DNA of 64,000 bases, from positions 96,788 through 160,787 of the forward strand of contig JAGFNK010000064.1 in NCBI GenBank assembly GCA_025769875.1, in the 5' to 3' direction. The DNA comes from Russula earlei. Its lineage: Eukaryota; Basidiomycota; Agaricomycetes; Russulales; Russulaceae. Shown here piece after piece: positions 1 through 11,000 of the stretch. Position 1 is the first letter of the stretch. Each line of letters starts with the position of its first letter. The position numbers and the translations under genes are program-made. The notes under the pieces were generated by a model. That model was given only the letters and a program-made list of their open reading frames with translations. It made no database searches and was not told the origin of the DNA.

Positions 1-624
1 GGAGGAGAGATAAGCAATGCTTAATTGTACAATTGAAATTGATAAGGAAAAGAGCGCATCTGTCGACGACGGCGGCGCTGATGGTGGCTGCGCAGAAATG
101 CAAAAAGAATAGGGGAACACTTGCCGTTGTAGGGCTTCCATCGATGTCAGTGACGAAGGAAGACGTGAAAGTGGAGAGGATGACACCGCTTGTAGAAGAG
201 AGGACAGGGGAGGCGGAAGATGAAGGCGCGGTTGTCGGAGGAGTGGAAGGTGAGGTGGAGGAACTGAGAAAACCAGAAAGGGGAGAAGTTGCAGTGACGG
301 AGGTGACGGTGGGGATGAAGAAGGTTGAAGATTGGATGAAACTGGTACTGGTTGTCGGGCTTGGGCCGTCGGAAGTGGAGGAAGATCTGCTAGAGGTACG
401 GTTATTGAACGGGCACGGGCATGGACGAAGAACGTGAAATGGGAGGGAGCGCACCGAAAGTCGGAGGAAGAGGGAAACAAGGCGGTCGATGAGGATGAGG
501 GATCGGAGGTCAATGAGGAAAGCGCGGCCGAGGAGGATTCAGGGTCAGTTGCAGCACTGACGGTGGTGACGGTGGTGATGGCCGATACGAGGGACGTTTG
601 TCTGGCGCGAAGTGGTGGAAACAT
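1..624 (-). CDS. Ser/Thr-rich protein, partial (runs off left edge)
   Basis: Reading the minus strand from the ATG at 624 gives an open frame of low-complexity Ser/Thr/Pro/Ala sequence. A likely 65-base intron (454 down to 390, GTGCGC...CTAG) keeps the frame, and the second exon continues in the same style with repeated TTS, SSST and SPSTPP runs. Such mucin-like composition is typical of heavily O-glycosylated fungal surface proteins or wall-stress sensors. No clear signal peptide is seen at this start, so the true start could lie upstream. The 3' end is outside the window. Plus-strand frames here are also open because of codon bias, but they give Glu/Gly/Val-rich sequence with no recognisable pattern. 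Function unknown; the gene call rests on composition and a plausible intron. Confidence 0.4.
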   Translation of the reverse strand, partial: MFPPLRARQTSLVSAITTVTTVSAATDPESSSAALSSLTSDPSSSSTALFPSSSDFRCAPSHFTFFVHARARSITVPLADLPPLPTAQARQPVPVSSNLQPSSSPPSPPSLQLLPFLVFSVPPPHLPLLRQPRLHLPPPLSSLLQAVSSSPLSRLPSSLTSMEALQRQVFPYSFCISAQPPSAPPSSTDALFSLSISIVQLSIAYLSS

Positions 625-1585
625 CTCATCCCTGTCTGCTCTCCGCTGCCTCTGACGGTGGTGGCCGTTTATAATAAAAAAAAAAAGACTTGTCTGCTTC
701 TGCGGTGGATGTGCATGTGCCCGCTCTCTCTCACCGCCGTTCATTACGTAACAGACCATCCCATAACGGCGGATTTCACCCGACCCGCGTGTAACACGTT
801 CTTAGCTAGCCATCAAAGGTCGTCTCAGCCCGCCTTCCAGGTCTTTTAACAATCCTCGTTCGGGGTGCCATCACCTGTGCACCCCTCCCGCCAGTATACA
901 CAGCACACAGCATCATCAGCAAAGAGTTCCATCACAGTACTGACTGACGGGACACAATGCTTGACCGCCACAGGCTCCGAGGTGACGGGAGGTGGTGACT
1001 GCCAGAGAGAGGAACCTTGCGGCACAACCAGGAAATGTACCATGGGCAGTAAGACGCGACTATCACTAGTGTCTGAAAAACACGATACCGATGGGTCGCA
1101 GTGAGGGTCATCTCATAATCATCGTATCCGTTTCAACTTCTTGGCAATTCATCCAACAAATAAAAATCGAACATTGCAAGTCATTAGGCTGCTCGTGATA
1201 AGACTACAATCATGCTGAACAGAACACCAAAGCGTGATCGTAAGTGGGGCAGAGACGTGAGGAAGCGTGAGGGAAGTCATGGAAACGTAAAAGATCAAAC
1301 TCGTGAGGACATCGTGGTATGACCTGCGACAGATCATCAACGATAGATAACACAGGGGGAAACCATCCATAAAGCTGGGAGCTAGAGTGGGTGAGCGATA
1401 AGGGAATAGTTGAGTAGGTAACAGTGAAGAATGCGTTGCAAACCGTGTAATGATGATATAAACAACCAATGAGACGACGAAATGCAGGATCTAGGTGAGG
1501 TGGGGATAAACATATAGATAGGGCTGCGGATAAGAGCGGAGGCGTAGGTCGGATGTGTTCGCAAGGGGAAAGACTTGAAATGTCG
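625..1585. other. intergenic, no gene supported
   Basis: About 960 bases between the Ser/Thr-rich ORF and the 3' end of the kinase. Open frames are short, lack intron logic and resemble no family I recognise. A short A run lies near 670-685. It probably holds the promoter of the leftward Ser/Thr-rich gene and the 3' flank of the kinase. Confidence 0.5.
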
Positions 1586-4500
1586 TTATGATGTACGCGA
1601 GGCTGTTTTCACCCCCGTTTTCCCTGTGACAAGTGCTTTGAGCGCGCGGCTTACAACTTTGGCAGCGCCAGCGCGATCCTCCCGGAGGCCAGGGCCATCC
1701 ACATTCGCATTGCCGGACAGGATGACACCGAATTCATCAGTGCTCGCCGCCATGAACTTGTCTTCACTGGATATAGGCGGTGGCATTGGTCGACGTGTTG
1801 AATGAAAGAATCGACCCGGACTCTTGGTGGGCAACGAGGAAACATTTGTTGAGACCGGTTTTACGTGGCATGACTGATAGCCTCTACCGACGCGCTTCAC
1901 TCCGCTAGTAGCCATAAGAAAGCGGTCGTAGACACCTTCAATGTCGCGTTGAGTCGGAGAGTCTGGCTCTGGGGAGGCGACTGCCCGCTTGCGAGAAGCA
2001 TATGGATGCACAATGAACGGTGAGTCAGTCAGGCTGTTGTGGGCTGGACTATACGCGGTTACATGATCGCTTGAGCTCCCGGATGTATCTGGGTCTAGCG
2101 GCATAGGATCGGGAGTGAATAGATTGTCAAGGACTGCAGAAAGGCTCGTCTTTGCTGCAACTACATAAGGAGATCAGCATGAGTGACAGACAGAAAAGCG
2201 CTGTGCAATAGGACTCCTACGTTTGTCCAATTCAAATTGTACCTTAGAGATAGGACGGATAAGGCGTTTCAGGTCGTTTGCTGACTTGGACTTCTCCCTA
2301 CGTTTGGACGGTGTCATGTCAACCTCGATGTCCAAAATACCTGACTTTCCAGGTGAGCGCCCAAGCACTGTCGCACGGCGCGTTGGCCGCGGGCTGTCAT
2401 ACGAGAAGGCCGATCGACTGGGCCCCTCTGGTGGGATAACAAGGGGTACATCCATGGGAATGACAACATGGCGACCGTTCCGCTCTGGGGTCGATGAGGA
2501 AGCGAAGCTTTGGTCTGTGCTCGAGTCTTGTTCGACCTGAATGATTTGATTGGAACGGAGGGCCCTACGCGAAGGCCTTGTCAACCGGCTCAAGTCATCT
2601 TGAGAGCGATCTCGCGAAGGTCTCCTTGTCTGGGGTCCCGGAGCGACAGGAAACGGAGGAAGCAAACTAGCATTGGATGAAGCAAAGTTCTGCCTCGCAT
2701 CGGCAACAACCTCTAAAACAGATGGCATGAATAGGGTGTGACCGAGTGTTACACGTTGCACAGACGTACTCTCGACGTTCTGGAGCCAGATGGTCATCCG
2801 ATCGACCCGACTGTCGGCACCAACCCGTTGGTTTCTCGCAGCTTGTTGCACAATGGGTAAGGACGAATTTACTATCACCAGATACCGTGACAAAACTGAG
2901 ACGATGATAAATTCAAAAGCCTACCCTCGTCAAGAATCTCATTCTCCCAGGATGGTCGCTCGCTTAGCCTTTTCGTCGAACAAGGGCTTGCGGCACTTTG
3001 TCGACGTCCAATGATGCCAATTGAGGACTTGCATATGTCAACCGTCTTGCCTAAGATACCGATATTGCAACAAGTTTGAATGCAGCGCGGCAAGCCTCAT
3101 ACGTTAACTCACCAAGTGGGACCTTTAAGCTCTGCTTAAAGAGGCTGAGACTCGATTCGTTCGCACATGCGTTTCGCACAAGCGATTCACGCATCGGTAA
3201 GTCCGTTTCGACTAATAGCGATTTCACAAGGGTCAAATGTACAATGGACCAAGGCCATAAGACGTACCTGGCAAAGGCGACATCGATGTTGGAGGTGCGG
3301 TCGAGTCCTGGGTTGGCTTGACGAGCCTTGCAGACATATTCCGTGCGAAGGTCTCAGTGAGCCTTGTCGGTGGATCTGAAGAAATGACAATCACCATCGG
3401 AAACAAGCACAAAAATAAAATAAAAAACATACCAGGCGATCGTGGTACCGGTGGCATGGCATCCCGGAGTCGTGACGGCTTTCGACCGGGAAGGGGACGC
3501 TCTGTCTCTTGTTCGGGATCTTGGTTGTCCGACTCACCCACACGCTCCATCTCTCGTAGCCTTGCGCGTTCGAGCTCCCACTCACGCATGCGGTCACGGA
3601 CACTCCCCTTGCTCTTATCCGTCTCGCTGACACTCTTGTCTAAAGCGCCAACCAGTGAATTCTCAAAGTTGCGCATTTGAACGGTGCGATCTCCTAAAGC
3701 AGAAGGCTTGCGGGCTAGACCACGTGCAGATGGCGGCTTGCGTGGAGCTGTCATCTGGTGGAGAACTGCATTCTCTTTGTCTTGGGCTTTCGGCGACCTT
3801 TGCTTGAGTGCAGTTATGTTCTCCCTTGGACGCGGTGGCGTGAGCATGTGCACATCGACATTGGGGCGCCTCTTCGCCAAGCTGAGGACTAGACAGGGTC
3901 AACATCCCTCACTGATGGTAAGGTAGAGCATACCATCCGTCCCCGAGAGTACACGCTGCCGAGAGGGAACCTTCTTCGGGCGGGGTACGGTTGTGGGAGC
4001 ATTCTCCTTCTCATCATGCTTCTTCTCCGTTTGTTCGCGCTTAGATCGTTGGGCCTTGGAGGCACGATGCGATGACCAGGGCGGAACGACGTTTCGCGAT
4101 GTTGATCTATCTGGGGTCGCACCGCTTGCGGGTGCTCTGCGTCCTGAAGCGGGAAGAGGTGGCGTCCAGTAGGAATCCTCTAACAGCTCAAGCGCAGTGC
4201 AACGCAGGTCAGCGTTTGGCTGAATCATGCGATGCAGCATCTTCTCCACCCCTTTGGACATCTTCCAACTGCCAAGCCATTTTCCACGCATCTAGACTCC
4301 ATGTCGTCAGTCAGATATAATGTCAAACCAAGACAACGTACCGTCCGTGCCCAATAATCCTCCAATGCAGCCTTGGTGGTAAAAGGTTCACCCTCTGTAT
4401 GCTCAAATGGCGTGCGCCCAATGAGGATCTCAAAGAATGTAACACCAAGTGACCAGATATCTGCCTTGCGAGTGTCATGTGGAAGGCCCCTCGCCCGCTC

Positions 4501-5372
4501 TGGGGATAAGTACTCCAAGGAATTCAACGGATGTTCACATGCGAGAAGAAGGCAAACATACTTCTGGGGTGCCATATGTGAGATTGGAATGAAAAGCCTT
4601 TCCGTCCCCCATGTCGTACTTCTGCGCAAAGCCAAAATCAACCAACACAGGCACTTGTCGCTCCGACAACAGAATGTTCGCAGGTCTGAGACTCTTATCA
4701 ACAATCCACACCAAAATCTACGTAGAACTAACGCTCACTTGATGTCGTTGTGTACAACACCCCGGGAATGGAGGAATTTGACACCAGAGACAAGTGAGTG
4801 AAACCACTCTTTGGCTTTAAGCTCCGGGACTTCAACGGGGACAAGGTCTGGGAGATACTCCCTAAGAAGAAACCTCGTGTCAGAACAAAGAATTTACATG
4901 GCGTGAGAACAGTGAATTAAACTCACATAGTGATGAGCGCGTACGAGGGAGTGATGATGAATGAATGGAAGGGTACGATGGAAGGATGAGGGTCATCCTT
5001 AAACGTCCTGACCACCTTCATCTCATTCCACCTGATAAAAATTGTCAGTGATGCAAAGCAATATTGCGAATTCACTGACAGTGATCGAACACGGGCGGCT
5101 GTCGTGGTTGTCTTGGATCGGTGCACAAGCTTCACGGCAAGTTTAGCGTCATCACCACCGTTTGACACTCTCGGTCGGCATAACCAAACACTACCCCAGT
5201 TTCCGAAACCGATCTAAACGGATACATAAGCGTGAGACAGGTAATGTTCAGTTCTAGATGGAGAATAGATGAAGAAGCGCACCTCCTTGACGAAGAGGAG
5301 TTTCTCGGCGAGAACCCGATCGGAAAGCGAGAAAACATCGGTAGAGGTTGATGAGGACTGTTCAGAAGGCAT
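1586..5372 (-). CDS. Serine/threonine protein kinase with long C-terminal tail
   Basis: Spliced minus-strand gene starting at the ATG at 5372 (MPSEQSSS...). The kinase domain is N-terminal and complete: glycine loop IGFGNWGSVW, VAIK-type lysine in LAVKLVHR, catalytic loop VVHNDIKPANILL, Mg-binding DFG in VLVDFGFAQ, and activation-segment end YGTPEYLSPERARG followed by DIWSLGVTFFEIL. The catalytic loop reads HND instead of the usual HRD; the Asp is kept, so activity is expected. The domain ends near 4150. The rest is a disordered, basic, Ser/Pro-rich tail (exons about 3899-4290, 3233-3880, 2174-2893, 1586-2104) with many SP and RKPS-like sites, as in fungal signalling kinases. Several introns are visible, for example GTGAGC...CAG just after HNDIK. 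The subfamily cannot be named with confidence. The substrate is unknown. Confidence 0.88.
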
Positions 5373-5601
5373 GGTAGAATGGGAAGGAAAAAGAAAGCAA
5401 TTTATACACAAAGAGGAGAATGTATGCGTTGATGTTGCCGGTGGTGGGGACACCAAGACCCAAGAAACAAGGGGCGGCAAGGGAGCGACTTGTAATAATG
5501 CGAAGGGGATATGAACACGAACCAAACAAGGGCAAATAACGCGTCTAACTCGCGAAAGATCTAATCACGTGTACGCAGCAGATGTTATGTAATGTTTTAT
5601 G

Positions 5602-6112
5602 TTAGCCCATCAAGCCCTCCATTATCAGGCCCAGCTCACTTCCAGACGGTTGGGTCTCCACCACATTCTTTAATCGTCGCTGCAGAACCGTCTCGATCGT
5701 GTCTTCTTCCTCCAGTTCCTCGATGTGCCACCGCAGGGATCGCATAACTTGGTCAAACATCGCTTAATACCAAGGCAAATCAGCCGAACGGTAGACAGAA
5801 CGAGTAGCTTGTCCCACCTTTCTCTTCTATTTGCGCGCTCACAGTCGCGGTCGCCCCACGGCGCGGGCGGGGCATGATCAGAGGTCGGACTTCTGCACGC
5901 TCTTCCTCTTCGCGTTTCTCATAGATGCGCAGGCCAGTGAGCACCTTGTGCGAGAATGCATCTTCAGAGAGCTCCGCATCTGACAGATTCGTGTCATCTG
6001 TCCCATATGCCGTTGTAAGCGAATCATTTGGTGAGGCAGAACGAGCGAAGGGTGCTTGATAAGGAATGTCGCCACGATGCACTTCGTGGCTGGGGTTTGC
6101 TGTGCCAGACAT
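5602..6112 (-). CDS. Small conserved-looking protein, unknown function
   Basis: Two-exon gene. Exon 1 starts at 6112 (MSGTANPSHEVH...) and ends ...AQIEEK. A GTGGGA...TTAAG intron of about 60 bases joins it in frame to a second exon that reads AMFDQVMRSLRWHIEELEEE and ends LGLIMEGLMG before TAA at 5602. The product is about 150 residues. The N-terminal half is acidic and disordered, followed by a charged, probably helical or coiled-coil segment. The clean splice and the conserved look of exon 2 support a real gene. It is divergent from GPI2, sharing about 445 bases of upstream DNA. I do not recognise the family. Confidence 0.62.
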
Positions 6113-6557
6113 AAGTCTTCAGCTTCAGATAGATAGATTGCTCGGAGCTGAGCAACAACACCCCCAAGCAAACAATTATGATAACATTTCACACGGGCAT
6201 GCATTAACCTGTTGCGTGAGAGAGTACATGTGACAGTTTATCTGCCTGTGTCACGTCCACACCTACAGCAAACCCGTTTTTCGGAAATTATAACTATGGC
6301 GTATGCATTAGATTGTAGTGGGAGCCGATACGCACGTAACCAGAGGTGGACTGATCCATCCAAGCGAATTATGTGTCACTGTGTGTGAGTATGCGAGACC
6401 TCCGGGATTCAGAATCGCGACGGCATGCACCTGTGCAACCACTCCTCATTTTCTTCTGTCGAAAAACCATAGGGGGATCGTAACGGTCGCGCTCGACCGT
6501 GGCAACCTCGACATTGCAAGGCTCGGAGGTTTAACGACAAACCTCAGCCTGCATGAA

Positions 6558-7751
6558 ATGGTAGTGACAGATTCTGACGAAACTAGTGATGAAGGGGAGT
6601 GGAAACGCGTTCTGTGGAGACCCCAGCCGTTCCCTGACAACTACGTCCCACCGACGTTCCTTGCAGCTCTGTCCAAGAACCGTAATCAATGCTTCTTCAA
6701 ACTCGTGTCGCAGGTCACTAATACCGCCCTACTTTCTGTCTAGCCAACGTCCTCCCGTATCGATATTGGCCACTAGTTCTGGGGGCGTGCACGATTTCCC
6801 AACATCTCTCTATTGTCTTTGTCTTTCTGGCCGTCTTCACTCGATTACTCGATCATACACTCGACCCGCGCCTGTTAGTTGTCCTCTCGAGTGTGACATT
6901 TGTGGCGGGATGTATCATATGGGAGTCTATTGAATACTTTGGGAGTAATGTGGGAAGGAGGACACCCTCCGATCGCCGTACGTGGCTCCGAGTTTGTGCA
7001 ACCGTTCTGATGAATTGGGGTTCCAGGTGCTTATACCGTCAAGGCGTCCTTACTCATCTTCCTTGTGCTCATCGCCCTCGCCCCCATCCTCCGTACGCTC
7101 ACTGCGCCGACGTCGGCCGACTCGATCTGGGCCGTCGCGACTGCCCTCTTCCTAGTGCACGCTGCACTCGCAGACTACTCGTATGCTGCATCTCCTATCC
7201 GACGCGAACGGTGTGTTCCCTTCCTCCTTTCCGGTGCTGATAACTAACACCTCCCCTACTGACGAAGGCTGACCTCGGTGCTGTCGATCAATGCCGCCAT
7301 TTCGGCTGCAGTCGTGCTTGCTTCGCGCCTGCATGACGATTTGTCGGTGTTTGCACTGATGTTGTTTTCTGTGGAAGCCTTTGCGCTCTTTCCCGTGTTT
7401 CGGCGTCGCATCCAGGTGCATCTGGTTCTCGCTGTTATCATGCTCTGTGTTTACTGATGCATGTCATGCAGTCGATGCCAGCTCTGGTCCAGTCTCTTGT
7501 TACGACACTCTTAGGGCTGGCAGCACTTGCGGCACCGTTGCCTACGCTTTGTGCAGCGGTGTTGACGAGCGTGACCTTCGGTGCGCCCGCTGTGCTGATG
7601 TGGGCACAGCAGTACAAACAGTAGGTCTACATCTTTCTCCTCTTTGTGACCAAGAATCGATCGAGACGATTTGTTTAGCGAGATCCGCGGACCTTGGGAC
7701 GCTGCAACGCCACGTGGATTGAGCGGGGAACACGTGGCCGAATTCTTGTAG
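6558..7751 (+). CDS. GPI2: GPI-GlcNAc transferase subunit GPI2 (PIG-C)
   Basis: Membrane subunit of the ER complex that transfers GlcNAc from UDP-GlcNAc to phosphatidylinositol, the first step of GPI-anchor synthesis. The start at 6558 gives MVVTDSDETSDEGEWKRVLW, followed at once by the family hallmark RPQPFPDNYVPPTFL. Introns at 6682-6743, about 6944-7027, about 7212-7267, about 7416-7471 and about 7621-7679 restore a continuous multi-pass protein with hydrophobic segments such as LVLGACTISQHLSIVFVFLA. The C-terminus has the family-typical EIRGPWDAATPRG before TAG at 7749-7751. The open frame extends 5' of the chosen start, but the upstream residues look non-coding. All expected regions are present, so the gene appears functional. 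It precedes Dicer on the same strand by about 325 bases with no functional link implied. Confidence 0.93.
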
Positions 7752-8075
7752 CTCGGGCCCGAATCGAGTATGGCCATTTCCCAACCTGGTGTCACTTGTA
7801 CATACCTTTGTTCGCGTCTCAGGGAGATACGGATAAAGTCCATTGAGCGTGTGTCTCTGGATCCAACCTATGTTGCCAATGAAAGATGTTTTTCGTGAGA
7901 TACTATCGAGCCGCGCGGAAATATGTAGAAGCTTGGTGTAGACACACGTCAGACCCAATTGTGGGAGGTGCAGCCACAGAGCGAAGACTGTATTTGAACG
8001 TTACGAATCCTGGCCCAGTGGAGATCCCTTTGACCCACCCTCTAACAATTCTGCCAAGGTGACATCTTCACCACC
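7752..8075. other. intergenic, GPI2 3' flank and Dicer promoter
   Basis: 324 bases without a supported gene. Minus-strand open frames across 7511-7958 overlap the GPI2 terminal exon and its introns and look like shadows. No obvious core promoter motif stands out. Confidence 0.5.
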
Positions 8076-11000
8076 ATGCCAGACAGTGAAATTGGCACGC
8101 AGAGTGACAATGGGGTACCATCACTAGTGACGAACTTTCCCACCCGTGGGTACCAACAGGAGATGCTCAATGAGAGCATGCGGCGGAACATAATCGTTGC
8201 GCTCGAAACTGGGGCAGGAAAGACTCACATTGCCGTCTTACGGATGAAACGCGAGACAGAGAACGAATCGCGAAAGGTGTGTGCCGTCATCGTCGTTGCC
8301 CCTGCCCGCCGTGCCCGCAGTACGAGTAAGAGTGGCATCGCTCATGTCTCGACTACACTCAGGTATCCTGGTTCCTCGCTCCAACAGTCGCACTCGCATG
8401 GCAGCAGCAAGCAGTCATCGCGGAACACCTCCCTGTTGTTGTTGGGTTTGTATCGGGCGCGAACGAGCCAGACCAGTGGACGGACACGGAGCTGTGGCGG
8501 CGCCTGCTGAACACGCACCGCGTCATCGTCAGCACCCCCAACGTGCTCCTTAATGCGCTTCGCCATGGCTACATTCACCTTGGGCGCGATATCGGCTTGT
8601 TGGTTTTTGATGAGGCGCATCACGCAGCGGACGGGCATGCATATAACCGCGTGATGCGAGAATTCTACGATGTACTACCCCACCGCTTTATCAGTCCTGT
8701 AGATGAGATCATGCGTCCCGTGATCCTCGGACTCACGGCCAGCCCAATCTTTGGAGGTGATGCCGAGAGAGGTTTGAGGCGAGTTTCTCGTTTCTCTTCT
8801 CGGCGGTACATGTTGCTGACTTTCGACTCTGCAGAAAACTCGAACATAATTTGGATTCCACCATATGCGCTCCGCTCCTGTTCCGTAAGGAGCTCGAGGG
8901 CTTCGTGCACCGACCCCGGGTCGAATATGTCATATATGCAGGGCCAGAATATCGCCTCATCGACACGCTCCCTTCAACACCGCCTTCAAGCAGCCTTCGA
9001 TCACTCAAGAAAGTCGTCGCCTCCATGAATATTGAAGAGGACCCTTGGGTGATCGAACGACGCGCCGAACTGAGACGGTACGACCCGGGACCTCGTCGCA
9101 ACCTCATTGAACAGCGGTTGTCAAGAGCACTCGACAAGCGCGATACCTTCACGCACAAGGGCTTACGCGACTTTGAACGTGCCGCCGACGACATCTGCTC
9201 GGACCTCGGGGAATGGGCAACTGATTGGTACATCCAGCAAGTGTGCAAGCAGGCAATCCGTGAAGGTACCACATTCCCGGAGTTCTCCTTTCGGTCCGAA
9301 AGTGGCAGGAAGTACTTGCTCGGACACCTCGAACGCATCGAGATCGCTCCGGTACCCGACACCGACCCAGAGGACATAGTGCGAAGGAGCTCGGACAAAG
9401 TGGAGAAGTTGGTCGATGTCTTATTGAAAGAGAAGGCATTCTTTGAGGGCCTGGAAATGGACTACCGTGGCCTTGTCTGCGTCACGCGGCGCGACGCTGT
9501 GCTCGCGTTGACCGAAATCCTCGTGCGCCACCCGCGAACTGCACATGTGTTCAGCGTTGGCAGTCTCCTCGGCGAATCGGCCAACTCCAAGCGCCACTCG
9601 TTCCTCGATATCACAAGATGCTTGCTGCGCCAGACCGCGAACAAGACGTGCGCGGATTTCCGTATCGGAGACCTCAATCTGATTGTTGCGACCGCAGTTG
9701 CGGAGGAAGGGCTCGACATACCAGCGTGCTGTAATGTCGTGAGGTGGAACTTGCCGGATAACATGGTCAGTTGGGCCCAGAGCCGCGGGCGCGCGCGTCA
9801 GGAACGCAGCTCGTTCGTGCTCATGTTTTCGGACACTTTGACGTTCGCACCGACCTTGCTCCAATGGGAGGAGCGGGAAAATGAGATGACCAGGTTATAC
9901 AACGCGACAAAGGGACTCCAGGGGATTCGCACCGACAAGGAGAATCGGACAATGGATGATGAAGATGAGAGAATGCGATTTAGGGTAGAACAAACAGGGT
10001 ACGCACTAGTGCATATCCTTCATGCTGCCATCACACTGAAACCATCGCATCAGCGCAGTGCTGACAGGGGATTCCGCTATTGAGCATATTTTTCACTTCT
10101 GCTCTATCCTTCCCTATTCATCGTTGGTCCATCATTCCCCCCTGTTTGATATTGATCCCCCCGATTATCCCCTGGAATGGCACGCAAATGGTAGACAGCG
10201 CGCCGCATACGCGGGTCCGTATGGTTGCACCATAACCCTGCCGAGGCTCATACCCGCTCAATTACGCACGTTTTCGACTCCCCGAATTCACCCTTCAAAG
10301 GTATCAGCGCGACGAAACGTCGCATTTCAGGCTTATCTCGCTCTTTACGAGAACAAGTTACTCAATCGACATCTCCTGCCATTCAAAGAGCCAGAACTGA
10401 ACAGTGAAGTGCGGATGCTGCTCAAAGAGGTCGAGAGACGTGAGGGTACGGCCCTGGTCTCATGGCAAATGGATCCATGGCGTGTCTCCAGTGGCAGCGA
10501 TGGTGTCGCAGACAAACGATGGTGGTCGACAATCTTGGAGGTAGAAGGACTCCCACCATTGCGCATGCTGACGCAAGTTGCGATCCCTTCGTTCCAGAAC
10601 GACGGATTCCCCATTATACATACACGCGAATGCATCCCATTCCGAGTACGTATCAGATGTGAACAAACACTCATCGTCACTGGAGACAATGATGGCATTT
10701 TGGCACGTGCGAAAGAGTTTACACGTCGGTTGTTCTGGCCGATGTATAGCTCCCGCATGAAATGGGACCAGACGGACTTCCTTCACCTTTTTATCCCTGT
10801 GGACGAGTCTCCCACCGTTTGGGACGAGCGAAGGGCCCTGGGCTCAGACCCCTGTTCCTCCACTCCCGGCGAACACACCCTCTTTGTACCTTTCTCAAGG
10901 TTCGAGTCCCGCTACGGTCATGTGGACAATATATTTCTTGTCAGCGGGACTGGCCTCGCTGGGAAATTCTACCAATTTATACGTACGCGAAACACCCCCG

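Noticed and set aside
33..655. Plus-strand ORFs at the left edge as genes
   Set aside because: Glu/Gly/Val-rich composition is the mirror of the Ser/Thr-rich minus frame; no motif or intron logic.
10898..10915. GGTTCGAGTCCCGC resembling a tRNA B box
   Set aside because: It lies inside a Dicer exon in frame, with no A box or cloverleaf arms.
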